DNA of 64,000 nucleotides from Cepaea nemoralis. Taxonomy: Eukaryota > Mollusca > Gastropoda > Stylommatophora > Helicidae. The stretch lies in the NCBI GenBank assembly GCA_014155875.1, contig JACEFZ010013499.1, positions 351,501-415,500 on the forward strand, written 5' to 3'. The position numbers were made by a program, and so were the translations under genes. The notes below the pieces were generated by a model. It worked only from the letters and a program-made list of their open reading frames with translations. It was not told the origin of the DNA and did no database searches. This document shows positions 39,001-49,538 of the stretch, in pieces. Positions within the stretch are counted from its first letter, which is position 1; each line of letters begins with the position of its first letter.

Positions 39001-39712
39001 GGTGGATCAGCACTTTTCTGCAGCTTTTGTAGCAAGGACGTAAAGTATCATCCTCACTCTGGGCAGTTCGTAGCTCCCCCGGCATTGGGTTAGTCACAAT
39101 TGCGTCTGCCTCTTCCGTTTTCGTCTGAGAGCGAGTCTGCATTGCTCCCATATGAATTGGCTCCCTGGGCATTCCCAGAAAGACATACCGGCAACCTAGG
39201 ATGACTGGGAAAATGGGATCGGTCAATACAGCGGCCTTGATGGTGCCGGTGACGTACCTTGACCGAATCTCCACATTAGCAATGGGCAACTTCATGGTTA
39301 CAGCACTCTTCTGTGCAGGCTGTATATCCAATGTTTCACCTGTGAATTGTTCTGGATGTACCAGATCCGCAGAAATCACGGCCTCCCCGTCCAGTCCTGT
39401 GTCGTATAAACACTCCACTTGACGACCGTTAACCTCTACCAATTCCACTACAGGTGGTTTTTCCTGGTCAGGAGTCTCTTCCTCGGCCTCGACCTGTTCG
39501 GTGGGCTCCACCTTAGGTTTCCCTGAGCACACGACGAATTGAGTGTCTCCTGACTTTCCCCTGCAGTCAATAGCATTGTGCGTGTTTGACTGACATTGGT
39601 TGCACCATTTCCCTGTCCTAGATTTTCTATTGTCGGACTTGAATGAGCTCTCCTGGTGGCGAGCTTCCTTGTTGACCTTGGCATTTTCCGTGACAACCTC
39701 CTTGGAAGTCAC
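38972..39712 (-). CDS. Gmr1 nucleocapsid zinc knuckle and aspartic protease
   Basis: A 246-codon frame. Near the start is a CCHC knuckle (WCNQCQSNTHNAIDC), which binds element RNA. In the middle is a retropepsin-like active site CLYDTGLDGEAVI, where DTG carries the catalytic Asp and GLD replaces the more usual GAD. It continues to VILGCRYVFLGMPR-like text and a linker into integrase. The first Met is internal. The frame is a continuation of gag, separated from it by a shift at about 39710. The protease cleaves the polyprotein. Confidence 0.85.
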   Translation of the reverse strand: MTSKEVVTENAKVNKEARHQESSFKSDNRKSRTGKWCNQCQSNTHNAIDCRGKSGDTQFVVCSGKPKVEPTEQVEAEEETPDQEKPPVVELVEVNGRQVECLYDTGLDGEAVISADLVHPEQFTGETLDIQPAQKSAVTMKLPIANVEIRSRYVTGTIKAAVLTDPIFPVILGCRYVFLGMPREPIHMGAMQTRSQTKTEEADAIVTNPMPGELRTAQSEDDTLRPCYKSCRKVLIHQDGAVLHEE

Positions 39713-40907
39713 TTGACATGCTGCAAAGTGAGGGTTCTTAGCCTTCGATTTGCAGTCCCTCGTATTGTGAGAGGGTGACTTACAAATTGAACACCACTTC
39801 TCCGACCACGGTCGTTTAGGTGTAGAGCTTGAAGTGCTCTTGCTTCCCTTCTTCTTCTTCTCTGAACTATCCTCTGATTTTTGCCCATAAGGTTCCCATT
39901 TTTGGTTCCTGAGTTTTTGGCTTTCTTCTTGTCATGTTTCTCTTGACTTTTGGTGTTGGTGGAAAGGGTTTCCCCTGCCTCCCCATGTACCTCGACGAAC
40001 CGTTCTGCTAATTTAGTCACGAGGTCAATACGTTCCGCTCCTTGTTCTCCCAGGAACGTCCTGAGAGGTTTAGACATTTGCTTCTTCAGCTGGTCGACCA
40101 CCATGAGCTCTTCAAGACTCTCATAGTCATGTGCGAACCCAGCCAAATCCATCCACTTATGGAGATAAGATTTAAGACGCAAACTGTAGGCGGCAAACAA
40201 CTCTCCCGGTTCTCGTTTCGCTGCTCGAAATTTTTCCGGTAGGTATGTGACGTAACCTCGAATCGTTTCAGCAGAGCCGTCTTTAACTCGTCATAATTGT
40301 TCTCATGTCCTGGTGGCAGGCGAGTATAGACCTCGTATCCGGTCCCGCGTAATCCCTGGGATAGCTTAAGATTCAATTTGTTACGCTCCAGACCCATAGC
40401 AACTGACATAGCCTCGAAGCGTTGAAGGTATTGGTCAATCTTCTCTTTGTCCTCCTCGTAGACCGCTAAAGGAAACTTCATAGCATGGTACCCATGTCCA
40501 CCTACTGGTGTTGATCCTGGGATGGAGGAACCTCCAACTGCCCCCTCAGTTTCTCCATTAGATTGACTTTTCAACTCGAGTTCCCTCATCCGGTACTCGT
40601 GCTCCCTTTTCTGTGCTTCCTGTTCAGCTTCTAATTTCCTAGCTGCTTGCTCAGCTTCAAATTTCCTAGCTGCTTGCTCAGCTTCCAATTTCTTAGCTGC
40701 TTGCTCAGCTTCCAATTTCTTAGCTGCTTGCTCAGCTTCCAATTCCATCCTTCTCAATTCCAGCTCGGCCTTTCGATCTTCCCTTTCCGCTTGACGATAC
40801 TCTCTCTCCACTTCTTGTATGTAATCCGTTAGAGCAGACCCAGCTAATCCATTTCTTCCCCCCCCCCTTGCCTTTAATTCTAACGTGCTAAGTTTAGGGG
40901 TGGCCAT
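39709..40907 (-). pseudogene. Gmr1 gag with SCAN-like capsid region
   Basis: The start at 40907 (MATPKLSTLELK) is preferred to an ATG 23 codons upstream, which opens with unrelated hydrophobic text. Residues about 40-130 form a charged coiled coil with five KLEAEQAA-type 8-residue repeats. The capsid part includes KFPLAVYEEDKEKIDQYLQR and YEVYTRLPP. After a frameshift near 40200 it continues as SLRLKSYLHKWMD and FLGEQGAERIDLVTKLAERF, a SCAN-domain-like stretch. A first CCHC knuckle (WCSICKSPSHNTRDC) lies near 39780 in another phase. Gag forms the particle. The vertebrate SCAN domain is known to derive from Gmr1-type gag, which fits. Confidence 0.85.
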
Positions 40908-41188
40908 TATACAGAGAGGTAAGCTAGCAGGTCTAGTACAATATAACTGCAAATTACTATACAGATATATGAACAAGTACTATAAATCTAGATATTACTA
41001 CACACAGCACATTCACTCAGTGACAAGAGTAGAATCAGGACCACAGACCTATGCAGACGTGTGAAGTGTGAACAGGTAAGATATTAATTAGTCCTAACCC
41101 CTATCCACATTCACTCTAGCCGGATTCTCCAAAATGATATCTCCCTCTTATAACTAAGGATCCCGTGTCAAAAAACCCCGTTGTCAGA

Positions 41189-41348
41189 AGATCCCACTGT
41201 CAAAGGTTCCTGCTTGCAGGAGATCTCGCTGTCCAGGGATTCCGTTTACGGGAGATCCCGCTGTCCAAAGATCACGTTTACGAGAGATCCCGCTGTCCAA
41301 AGATCACGTTTACGAGAGATCCCGCTGTCCAAAGATCACGTTTACGAG
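41189..41348 (-). repeat. Five 32-bp tandem repeats in the Gmr1 leader
   Basis: Units start at 41189, 41221, 41253, 41285 and 41317 (agatcccgctgtccaaagat, then cacgtttacgag). The three nearest the LTR are almost identical and the outer ones have drifted. The last unit overlaps the primer binding site. Confidence 0.9.
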
Positions 41349-41354
41349 CCCCCA
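41344..41354 (-). promoter_or_regulatory. Gmr1 primer binding site (tRNA-Pro type)
   Basis: Minus strand reads tggggg then ctcgt, four bases after the LTR end. It is complementary to the 3' end of tRNA-Pro, a common retroelement primer. The match covers 11 bases. Confidence 0.75.
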
Positions 41355-41358
41355 ATAA

Positions 41359-43815
41359 TGTCGTGTCCTCCTTTAAAGTGTCGTCCCTGGAGTGAGGAGA
41401 TCCGACACCCACATTATAATATTTTTTTTTCCTCTCAATATTCTGGAGAATCCACCAGCTTCCGTCCAACACACTCCATCAGCCTATGGACACCTTTTCC
41501 TATCACTCTCTCACTGTTCGTACTATGCCCCTTCTCATACTTCCCCAACGCAACATACTCAACAACTCTTGCTTCTAGAAATTAATAAAGAGTAATTTAT
41601 TAAAATAAAAGTGTAACGTATATGAGACGTGTATGTGAAGAAAATGTGTGACGTGTTCTATAAAGTGTGTAGACTCTGACTCTCAGACAGCAACCCAGTC
41701 AGCTGATCCCAGCAAAGATAGACCACAGCACGGTACGTCAGAACATGTACTTCTCACCCGATGCCGAAACCATCTTGCCGGATACTGCTTTGCCTCTGTA
41801 GACCTCTGGTAATCCAATTTCATAAACATCCGAAATAGACACCGGTGGTATTAACAGTTAATCATGGACCGGTTGCACTCTACACAATGTCCGTTCCTAA
41901 CGTTCCTTAACAAACTGCACAAGTCTTTTGTAGTGTGTACACAGTTAGTTAGTTAGTTAGTTAGTCGACAAATCATCCTCGTTGCACATCGAACCATTCA
42001 GTCCATAAGTGCTAATTACTAATGTTAATTGTTACTGTACTAACACTAGGTACTCTTAGCCGGTTCTCGGTTCGTTACTACTGTCTGATGCTGTGTGGTG
42101 CATCAGTATGCATCACTCTCTTTGATGAATCAATTTCCTTCTAGCGTAAGTTACGTTTCTGTATGCAACTTTATTGACTCTTGAACTGGTGTTCTTCAGA
42201 TGGGTTTTTTAATTCTTTCCCAAAACTTGTAGAGTTTCCTTGGATCTGGTAGGGAACCTAGGATAGAAACAACACATCTGGTGATAGTACTAGTCACTGA
42301 TCCCTTCGGCTGAGTGTAAGCCTATCACCTTGCTTAATGATCTTTAGCTAACTAGACTTAGTCACAGAGCAGATTAGCTACCCACCTAGAGCCGAATCAG
42401 GCTATGACAAAGAAAAAATCAGCAAACAGAATGCGGAACCCCGCCCACCAGGGACACCTACGGGAAGATCCCAATTATCCCTCATTACTCAATTCTCAAC
42501 TAGTAAAGCTTATCAACACTTCACTAATCTATTTTCAACTAACAGAGCCAAGTATCACTTCACTACTCTAGCTAGTTCCCACTAACAGTGCTAATCATCA
42601 CACTATAGTTTAACAAGGCTACTGCCTAAAGTAATTATAACGAATATATTATAATAGGTTATACCTTAAATGGCACTACTGCAGTCCTATCAATCATATC
42701 TACATCTGCCATTATAGGCACGTGCAAAATTAAGTCACTAATGCTTGCTTGCTTGCTTGTGTTCGTTGGCTTGAGCTCCAACGTGAAGTCCTGTATGTCG
42801 GATGAAGGCATCCTGTTGTCCAACATCAGTGTGATGTCATACAGGACCTGAGTTTTGCGTGAGTATCCGTTGTCCCATGTCTGGCTTATTGGTGTGCAGA
42901 CTGGTGGTTCCTCGCCGGGCAGGCAGACACTCTCCGACTTCGGAGGAATCGGCGATCCTATTGACTTTAGCCAGGACCCCGAAAGGACCTGTTGCCCAGG
43001 ACGCTCGACGTGGACGCGTCAATAGGTCTTGGCCAGTATATAACCCGGCCCTGGTGCCTTGGAAACACCTCTGCGTCCCAGTCACTAATTAACACACGGT
43101 AGATATTATTTCCACTAGGCGCTGCAGTGCCCTGGCACTCTAACTAGAGCATTATTCAAGTCCACCCTAGTTGATCTCAACTCGAGTTTATATCGCAAAC
43201 TACCAAAGTTGGCCACGTGACGTTATCCTTTACTCCCCCACACAGGTGGCACAGTGGCAAATCATCCCCTGTCAAGAACTATTTTCCTGGCTTAAATCCT
43301 GTCAAAGTTGTCAGTAATTGTCTAGATTCTCAAAACAAGCCAGCTAGTTTCTGTATACTCCCAACAAAGAGTTTCGATACCAAGCCTGCCAATCATCTTG
43401 ATGTGCCGGAAACCAAGAATGACAGAGGCACTGTTTTTCCGTACTAGGTACTTCCGTTTTACATCTGCCCCTGTGATCTCACGGCTTCCATCTGCATTCA
43501 AAATGTTGACAAACTTGTCAATCTTCTGTCCGTGGTGACAATCCCAGCAGCCATTTGTCGTCTGATGTCCGGCCGTATAGATGACAAAACGGAACCATTC
43601 CATACCTAAGCTGACAATATATGTGATTCTACTTGTTAATGAACTGCCAACTCTGTGTATCCATTCCTACTCAATCACCACCAAATGTGTATATGGGCTG
43701 ACACGATGTAACCCTGTACAGCTGTGTTTACTCGTTAGTACACTGTTGTGGAACCAAAATATACGCCACGCAAACGTCGTATTATTATCTGGGTTAACTC
43801 GGGCGCTTCGTGACA
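41359..43815 (-). repeat. Gmr1 5' LTR (right), carrying a 338-bp insertion
   Basis: Net length about 2110 bp, ends TGTC...GACA. It contains the retroposon at 42742-43079 and an empty site for the 3.25-kb element. As the 5' LTR it would hold the element promoter. I could not place a TATA box with confidence. Confidence 0.93.
42742..43079 (-). mobile_element. 338-bp retroposon with AAGC-type tail, copy 1
   Basis: Flanked by agtcactaa (42733-42741, 43080-43088), a perfect 9-bp TSD. The left LTR has the empty site. On the minus strand it starts gggacgcagaggtgtttcca and ends in (AAGC)n. A second copy (58829-59165) has the same two ends and a different TSD. It codes for nothing and has no clear A/B boxes. 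Confidence 0.9.
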
Positions 43816-44213
43816 CGTGGACAATGAGCAGTCAGGCTGAAAAACATCTGATGGCTGTAGAGATGTGGTTTCTGAGGAAAATGCAAAGAATACCATGGAC
43901 AGCCAGAAAGACCAATGAACAAGTCCTTCAAGAAACAAATGAAGATCGTAAATTGATTAGAGAAATTAGACGTAGACAGTCAAAATTCTTTGGGTATGTT
44001 ATGAGAAGAAATGGATTGGAGAATTTGGTGACAACTGGTAAGATCGAGGGGAACAGACCAAGGGGAAGACCTAGAAGCAAGTACCTGGATGGCTTGGCCT
44101 TGTGGCATGGTCGAGACAGAAACACGGAGCTGATCCATGACTCTGGTGATCGAGTGAGATGGCAGAACATGACCGCCCACGCTTACCGGCATGGCACATG
44201 ATGGATGGATGGA
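43816..44213 (+). pseudogene. LINE A copy 3, right part (C-terminus and tail)
   Basis: Resumes the LINE at TWTMSSQAEKHLM and continues through RIPWTARKTNEQV and HVMRRNGLENLVTTGKIEGN to RHGT and the stop TGA. The tail is (TGGA)n instead of TTGA. It is bounded by the right TSD ggcatgga. Confidence 0.9.
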
Positions 44214-44221
44214 GGCATGGA

Positions 44222-45002
44222 AACCATGGTAGTCACTTTTACGTAGGAATTATCTGCAGACAGTTGTGTCAGGTCTTAGTCAGATATGATTGAGCTAGTA
44301 GACGGTACTACCTGCTTTCTGTTAGCACCGAACGTTGGGTGGCGCTTACCAAACCCGACACCCCACATTGTGCCAACTGCTTCGGGCGGAAGAGCGCAAT
44401 TGGGAGGGTACAATCCTTTCCCTGGTGCGAGGAAATGCAACCCAAAGACACAACGTCATGGCAGGGCAGACCAGGCCCTAAGCCTTGGTTGGCGGCTGGT
44501 CTAGGATCGAAGCTCCGACAAGAGGACAGTTAGAGCATTGCTTTGCTGATCCGGCAACTTCTACAGCTTGTCTTGTTCCAGATGTAGAGGTGTTACCTTT
44601 CCTCTGGAGTGAACTAGGCAGGCCGAGAGAGGGATCATGCTGCATGGGCAACACATGATCTCTATATTTTAGCCCAGGCTTTGTGCTATGGAGAGGCAAT
44701 AACTCCATCCCTGGTCTTAACCGATCTCGGAATCAAAGCGAGAGGCAACTGTTACGGGTTATAAGTCCCTGTCAATTGGCGTAGACATGGGGCTCCACAC
44801 GTTGCCTCTGACGGTGGGAGACACCTACAGGTGTCACTGATCAGCTACCACCCTCCTCAAGCCGGGCAGCCAGAAATCTCAGTCCTCAGAGCTTTGAACT
44901 CTTCTATTTTCTAGCGTTTTCCTTTGTCTCTTCCCCCATCCTTTGCTTCCATCAGTGCCATTCAATACGCGAAAGTCCCATTTCTCTCGGAGCATCCTCT
45001 TT
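44222..45002. other. No identifiable feature
   Basis: Less A+T-rich than average. Sequences such as acgttgcctctgacggtggg could belong to an element 5' region, but no second copy is present for comparison. Confidence 0.4.
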
Positions 45003-45330
45003 AGGAGGTCAGCTTGGCCGAATAGACAAGAATGCTCGTTCTTAAACATCCGGTGCGCTGATGCTGATGTTGGGGTTTCAACCCCTACACCGGTCAGTTG
45101 GACTAAATTGTTGACTTCTCGCCCTTGACTAGGGGACATAAATTACAAGTACCTTTGAAGCCGGAGTAAGTTAGTCTGATGGATGGCGAGGGACACTGGT
45201 AATAGGGAAAGCTAATCCTCACGCAAAATTCAGTCCAGCGCTACTAGAAGTAGTGTGTATGCTTGTGTTCAAAGCGAGCGAACCAAAACACCCCCCCCCC
45301 CCCAAAAAAAAAAAAAAAAATTTAAAAAAT
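45003..45330 (+). repeat. SINE A, full-length copy
   Basis: Head aggtcagcttggccgaatag (A-box region, tRNA-Arg-like), then ggtttcaacccctac (B-box-like), a body with gcgagggacactggtaatag, an end gttcaaagcgagcga, and C-run and A-run tail. Confidence 0.85.
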
Positions 45331-45984
45331 AAATAAAAATAAAAATAAAAATACTCATTTGCTAGTGCAGTTTGCACGGACACTGAACGCTACCCGATAG
45401 TGCGCCATTAAAACTGCAGTGTGTGCGCATCAAGCACAGCCTGGCAAACAAGAAAAATCAAGACAGCCGGGCAGGCAGGCGATTTAACGACATTAGTGTT
45501 GAAGATGATGGCAGCACGAATGACAGACAAGATAGGCGACAGGATGAATGAGTGACAAATCTACGCGGAATCGGCCATGTAAAACTGAATGTGTGTGTCT
45601 GCGCGGGCGCGTGTGTGTTATTGTCTCTTCAAATATCGTGCAGCGCTATCTCTGACACAGTCTGATGGACATGAGAGCTATCAATTTGAACAGATTACGA
45701 TGTCTGTCTGTACCGGACAGATCAGTATTAGACATATGTGACTGATAGCGCTACGTGACTGATGTAGATTCCCCGATTCCCTCGCTGTCAGGGTAGATAT
45801 TAAAATTATTACAATACGTCTTGTATCGGGCACGAAGCTTTGTTTTCACTTATTGATTCACGGATTCTCACAGTGGGGGACTTTGGATGCCTTGGCGATT
45901 GTCTGTGTGTTTATGCTGATAAAAAAAATTGCCACTTTATATTCGAGACAGATATTACATTAAAATAACTGCAATTTGTGTTAC
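45331..45984. other. No identifiable feature
   Basis: A+T-rich. A short cgcgggcgcg patch near 45600 is too small for a CpG island. Confidence 0.4.
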
Positions 45985-46275
45985 TTCAAATTCTTCTTCT
46001 TTCGTTCGCTTGAAATATGTCTATAACTGCAATGTTGTCTCTTGTATGAATCTAACAGTCTTTTTATGTTCACTCAGCGGTCCATAGAGTTTATCTTCCA
46101 TTGTTGTCTCTCTAGGTCAGAAGGTTCGCCTGGATATGTTGTAGTTTGGGCAGTCCTGGAGTATGCGCTCTGCTGTCTGTGACGCCAAACCACATTTCAA
46201 CATGGCTGAGTCACCAATCTTGAATTTTGTATACATGTGGTTGCGTGGTTGAAATATTAGTCCCACTCCTTTTTT
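45985..46275 (-). pseudogene. LINE F: C-terminal fragment of a LINE polyprotein
   Basis: Minus frame reads MYTKFKIGDSAMLKCGLASQ, then TAERILQDCPNYNISRRTF, a stop, and KLYGPLSEHKKTVRFIQET. The 'C-x(n)-T-A-E-x-I-L-Q-x-C-P' layout and the following 'KLYG...T-x-x-FI-x-x-T' are typical of the last 100 residues of RNase H-bearing or jockey-like LINEs in invertebrates. The in-frame stop and the lack of RT make it a relic. Confidence 0.68.
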
Positions 46276-46341
46276 GTGTGATTCGGGTTCACAATTTTGA
46301 TGCCCGCCTTTGCCCCCTGGATAGATCAGGTGCAGATAAAT

Positions 46342-46368
46342 CTACATTTTGATCTTAGCCAAAAGGTA
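46342..46368 (-). repeat. U2-snRNA-like fragment 1
   Basis: Minus strand reads ccttttggctaagatcaaaa, then tgtag. It matches the 5' part of U2 snRNA except for an altered aag junction. Followed by atttatctgc, also present after the 46718 copy. Confidence 0.65.
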
Positions 46369-46710
46369 GAAACCATAACTGTTAAAATAGACCTACACAC
46401 ATCACTGTCCACAAACACTGACCCTTGGTGGACCACTATGTATCGAAAGACACATTGTGGAACTAAACGCTCCCCCCCCCCACCGCCCCCACACACACAA
46501 AAAAAATAATTAAAGGGCTGGCGGTTCCACCAGATGCAAGCGCCGCCCCATGAGGTTCCCAAGTCCCTCTGTTTTTATTGTGGGCCCTTTAGTCCTTTTA
46601 TGTGCCTTTTAGTCCATAGTGGTCCCCATGGCCCACTGTCATTGTTAGTGGACGGTGAGTTAAGTTACGTAGTTGGTGACCGTGTCTTTACTTTAGCCAG
46701 ACCAAGGGCA

Positions 46711-46985
46711 GATAAATCTACACTTGATCTTAGCCAAAGACCGAAAATATATTGAGAAAGCCTGAGAATAGTCTAATTAAAATGTCATTTGACTGGATAA
46801 TACCTGTTTTAAAGAAGGAAGTTTTAAAACCGCGCGGAGAGGAGCATATAAATCTACACTTGATCTTAGCCAAAGGCCGAAAATATATTGAGAAAGCCTG
46901 AGAATAGTCTAATTAAAATGTCATTTGACTGGATAATACCTGTTTTAAAGAAGGAAGTTTTAAAACCGCATGGAGAGGAGAAGTA
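46711..46985 (-). repeat. 136-bp tandem dimer, each unit with a U2-snRNA-like segment
   Basis: U2-like segments at 46718-46744 and 46854-46880 read, on the minus strand, tcgg(c/t)ctttggctaagatc, then aagtgtag. They lack one T of the four-T run in U2. The rest of each unit (tttaaaacaggtattatcc and other parts) is not U2. No Sm site or 3' stems are present, so these are derived repeats and not U2 genes. Confidence 0.72.
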
Positions 46986-48832
46986 TAAACCTAAATTAAA
47001 CATATGGGGAGGAAGTGAAGGGAGCTGCGAGGACTAGCTTAATATATACCGACTTCTAGCGAATTGCTTGAGAACCAATGTCTCAATGGGGAATAAATGG
47101 CTGGAGAAGGAGAAGAAAGAGAAGAAGCAGAAGTAATATATGCTCGTAATGATAATTATTATTACACATTCCCTACAGTGTGTAAAGAACATTGTTCCAG
47201 AAATAAATTTAATACAGATGTATACCTTTTTGATGTTAAGAAATCCCTTACGAGCATTTGCTGAAGGTGTGTGTATTGCTGAAGTTATGTACATTGCTGA
47301 AGTTATGTATAGTACTGAAGTTATGTTATACGTATCTTATTTTGTGACTTTATCTTTGAAACGTCCATTTCTTTCTTTTCTCTATGCATTGTTACACCTT
47401 TTCATCAATTAAAGTCGTGTCATTTCTAATCAGCCAATTGATAGTACCATAGATGTTTGTTGATACTGTAATGACTAGTGGATATTCCAAAGTTCCTAGT
47501 CTCGTACTGTAATGTCCTAGTGGATATTCCACAGTTCCTAACCGTGTTACTGTAATGACCTAGTGGATATCCCAAAGTTCCTAATTTATTGTAAACAACG
47601 CGAGCGGATTCTGAGATTTTCATAATCAAACAAAAATAATAAAACACTAGCTGCAAAACTAAAATAGAGACCGGGACTAGACCAAAAATAGAAAGAAAAA
47701 AAAAGTTATGTGAGAGAAGAAAGCAAAAATAAATATTCAGTCTTCGAAAAGAAAAAGAATGAGTATCGAATAGTAGTAGATCACGTCACAGGAGAGAACA
47801 GACTGAATAAATCGAACTTCAAGACGGCAGCTGTCTGTCTATTATATACCCATATGTCAGTCTTTCAGTGGTAGCATTTTCAGTATTGGTCTGCCTCCTA
47901 CAGTACCTTTCAGTCTAGTGATACCATCACCGCGCTGTGTGAGATGCCTCACATCTATAAGTGGGCCCTGGAGGTTTCCAGAAGACAGAATGAGAAATAT
48001 GAAGTATAGAAGGAGAAGTAACAAGAAGGGTAATGTCAGAGACTATGGTGGAGGACTAGTCCCTGAGATATTGTTAATAGCCTCTTGCGAACTATCTTGT
48101 TGCGAGTGACGCGGCTGCAAGACGGCTACTGAACAATACCAAAGCGAGGACAGCGGTTCTTAGCGTGTTGTCTGGGGGTACATAGTAGCTTTTTGGGACA
48201 GGATACAATTATATGGAGCGGTGGAGATAGACAGAGAAGCATTCAGATAGATAAACAGTCAAGCTGACGTAGATAAGTGTACAAGCAGGCAGGCGGAAAA
48301 ACAAACAAACAAACAAAAATAACAAAAACACAAATATTAGATTGCACGATTTATTGCCTAGCATATTGCGCCGCATCTCATCATGTACATACTGAAGAAA
48401 TAACACAATATAAACTAAAGTAATTAGATACATCCTTCATGCTGAAATATACAACACAAATATTCACACAGTAACTTGAATTGTCTACCACTGTGATTTT
48501 AAAACTGACTATAATGTCGTTTTGTTTATACAAGGTTGGTTTCTGTAGATGAATGACGATCGCTTCTACCAGCTTTACATTGCGACCATTTTGTGTGTTA
48601 ACAAAACACAATAAGGACAATCACCCTGTAAATCACTCGGCTGGTTTTAAAAACAAACAAACAAGACCTGAAGCAGGAACCTGCCATTGGTCAGTGTTGT
48701 GTTAGAACCATCACATTCTGCACGCATGAATGCACCTCTTCCTCACTGGGTGGACGATGATTGCACGGAGGAATAGGTATCTTCCTCACTGAGCGGACGA
48801 TGAATGCAGGCGTTTTACTCTCGTCCGACCGT
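46986..48832. other. Mostly unidentified; one three-copy short repeat
   Basis: About 47466-47585 holds three units of about 45 bp (gtaatgacctagtggatatt, then ccaaagttccta). Near 48730-48825 a cttcctcactg(g/a)g segment is duplicated. No gene is supported; ORFs are 90 codons or shorter and unlike known families. Confidence 0.45.
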
Positions 48833-48846
48833 GCTCATGACATGAT

Positions 48847-49240
48847 TGATTGATTGATTGATTGATTTAGGAATCGACATCACAGCATTCGGGGCATTCC
48901 CATAAGTGCTCCGTCCCCATCCTCAGCAGCCAGCGAAGAGTTCCAACACTAATAGTACCAGTAGCGATCTGATTATATGTCCGTCTCGCCTTTCCTCTGA
49001 GCGTTGAGCGTCGGCCAGATCCCCTCGTCACTCCTCGCTGTCTCATTCTTGCCAGACCATGGTAATCCATTTGCTCCTCCAAGGTGTGCACGTGCTCCCA
49101 CAAGGCCGCAACCACGTCTGCCTTGTCATGTATCAATACTCCACCAAGTTCTGCAGAGCCAGCCAATCGGTCCACCTGTTCATTTTCCAGCACACCGGCA
49201 TGCCCCGGAGAAAAGATCCAGGCGATGCTTGTCATGATCA
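48847..49240 (-). pseudogene. LINE I, 3' end (RNase H tail end), with TSD
   Basis: Minus frame reads FSPGHAGVLENEQVDRLAGS (the end of RNase H; the usual GNE is ENE), then RTYNQIATGTISVGTLRWLL and a terminal ECPECCDVDS. The stop TAA is directly followed by the (ATCA)n tail. The TSD is 14 bp with one mismatch: gctcatgacatgat at 48833-48846 and gctcgtgacatgat at 49241-49254. It is 5'-truncated at insertion. Confidence 0.88.
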
Positions 49241-49538
49241 GCTCGTGACATGATCAACGTATTCCCCTTAGGACTCCAATAACCACTCTGGCAGACAGGC
49301 ATATATATATATATATATATGGAGGCAGGTACATAGACAGACAGACAAACTGCCAAAGATAGATGTACAATCGTCGGTGATCAGTTTAAGACACAATGAC
49401 TAATATATTGTATGAAACAGAATTACATCATGAGAGCCATGTACAGAGTAGAAATCACATTCACAAGGAACAGTCCATTTTGTCAGGCATCCACCTGCTC
49501 AATACCAGCTTGCCTTTCTCCGTCTGTATAGTAAGTAA

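Larger units (their letters stand above)
30882..43815 (-). mobile_element. Gmr1-type Ty3/gypsy LTR retrotransposon
   Basis: Complete LTR element on the minus strand, inserted in LINE A copy 3. LTRs lie at 30882-36252 and 41359-43815; both are about 2.11 kb once later insertions are removed. Their ends are TGTCAC...GACA on the element strand. The internal region (36253-41358) encodes gag, protease, integrase, RT, RNase H in that order. In most Ty3/gypsy elements integrase follows RNase H; integrase before RT is the known hallmark of the Gmr1 lineage. A primer site and polypurine tract adjoin the LTRs as expected. The flanks share only cgt (30879-30881 and 43816-43818), shorter than the usual 4-6 bp TSD. 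Several frameshifts make this copy inactive as read. Confidence 0.92.

Noticed and set aside
38570..39422. Plus-strand ORFs opposite Gmr1
   Set aside because: They are antisense shadows of the pol frames, which carry the conserved motifs.
46711..46985. Real U2 snRNA gene
   Set aside because: Only the 5' 25-30 nt match; the Sm site and 3' stem-loops are absent and the unit is A+T-rich unrelated sequence.
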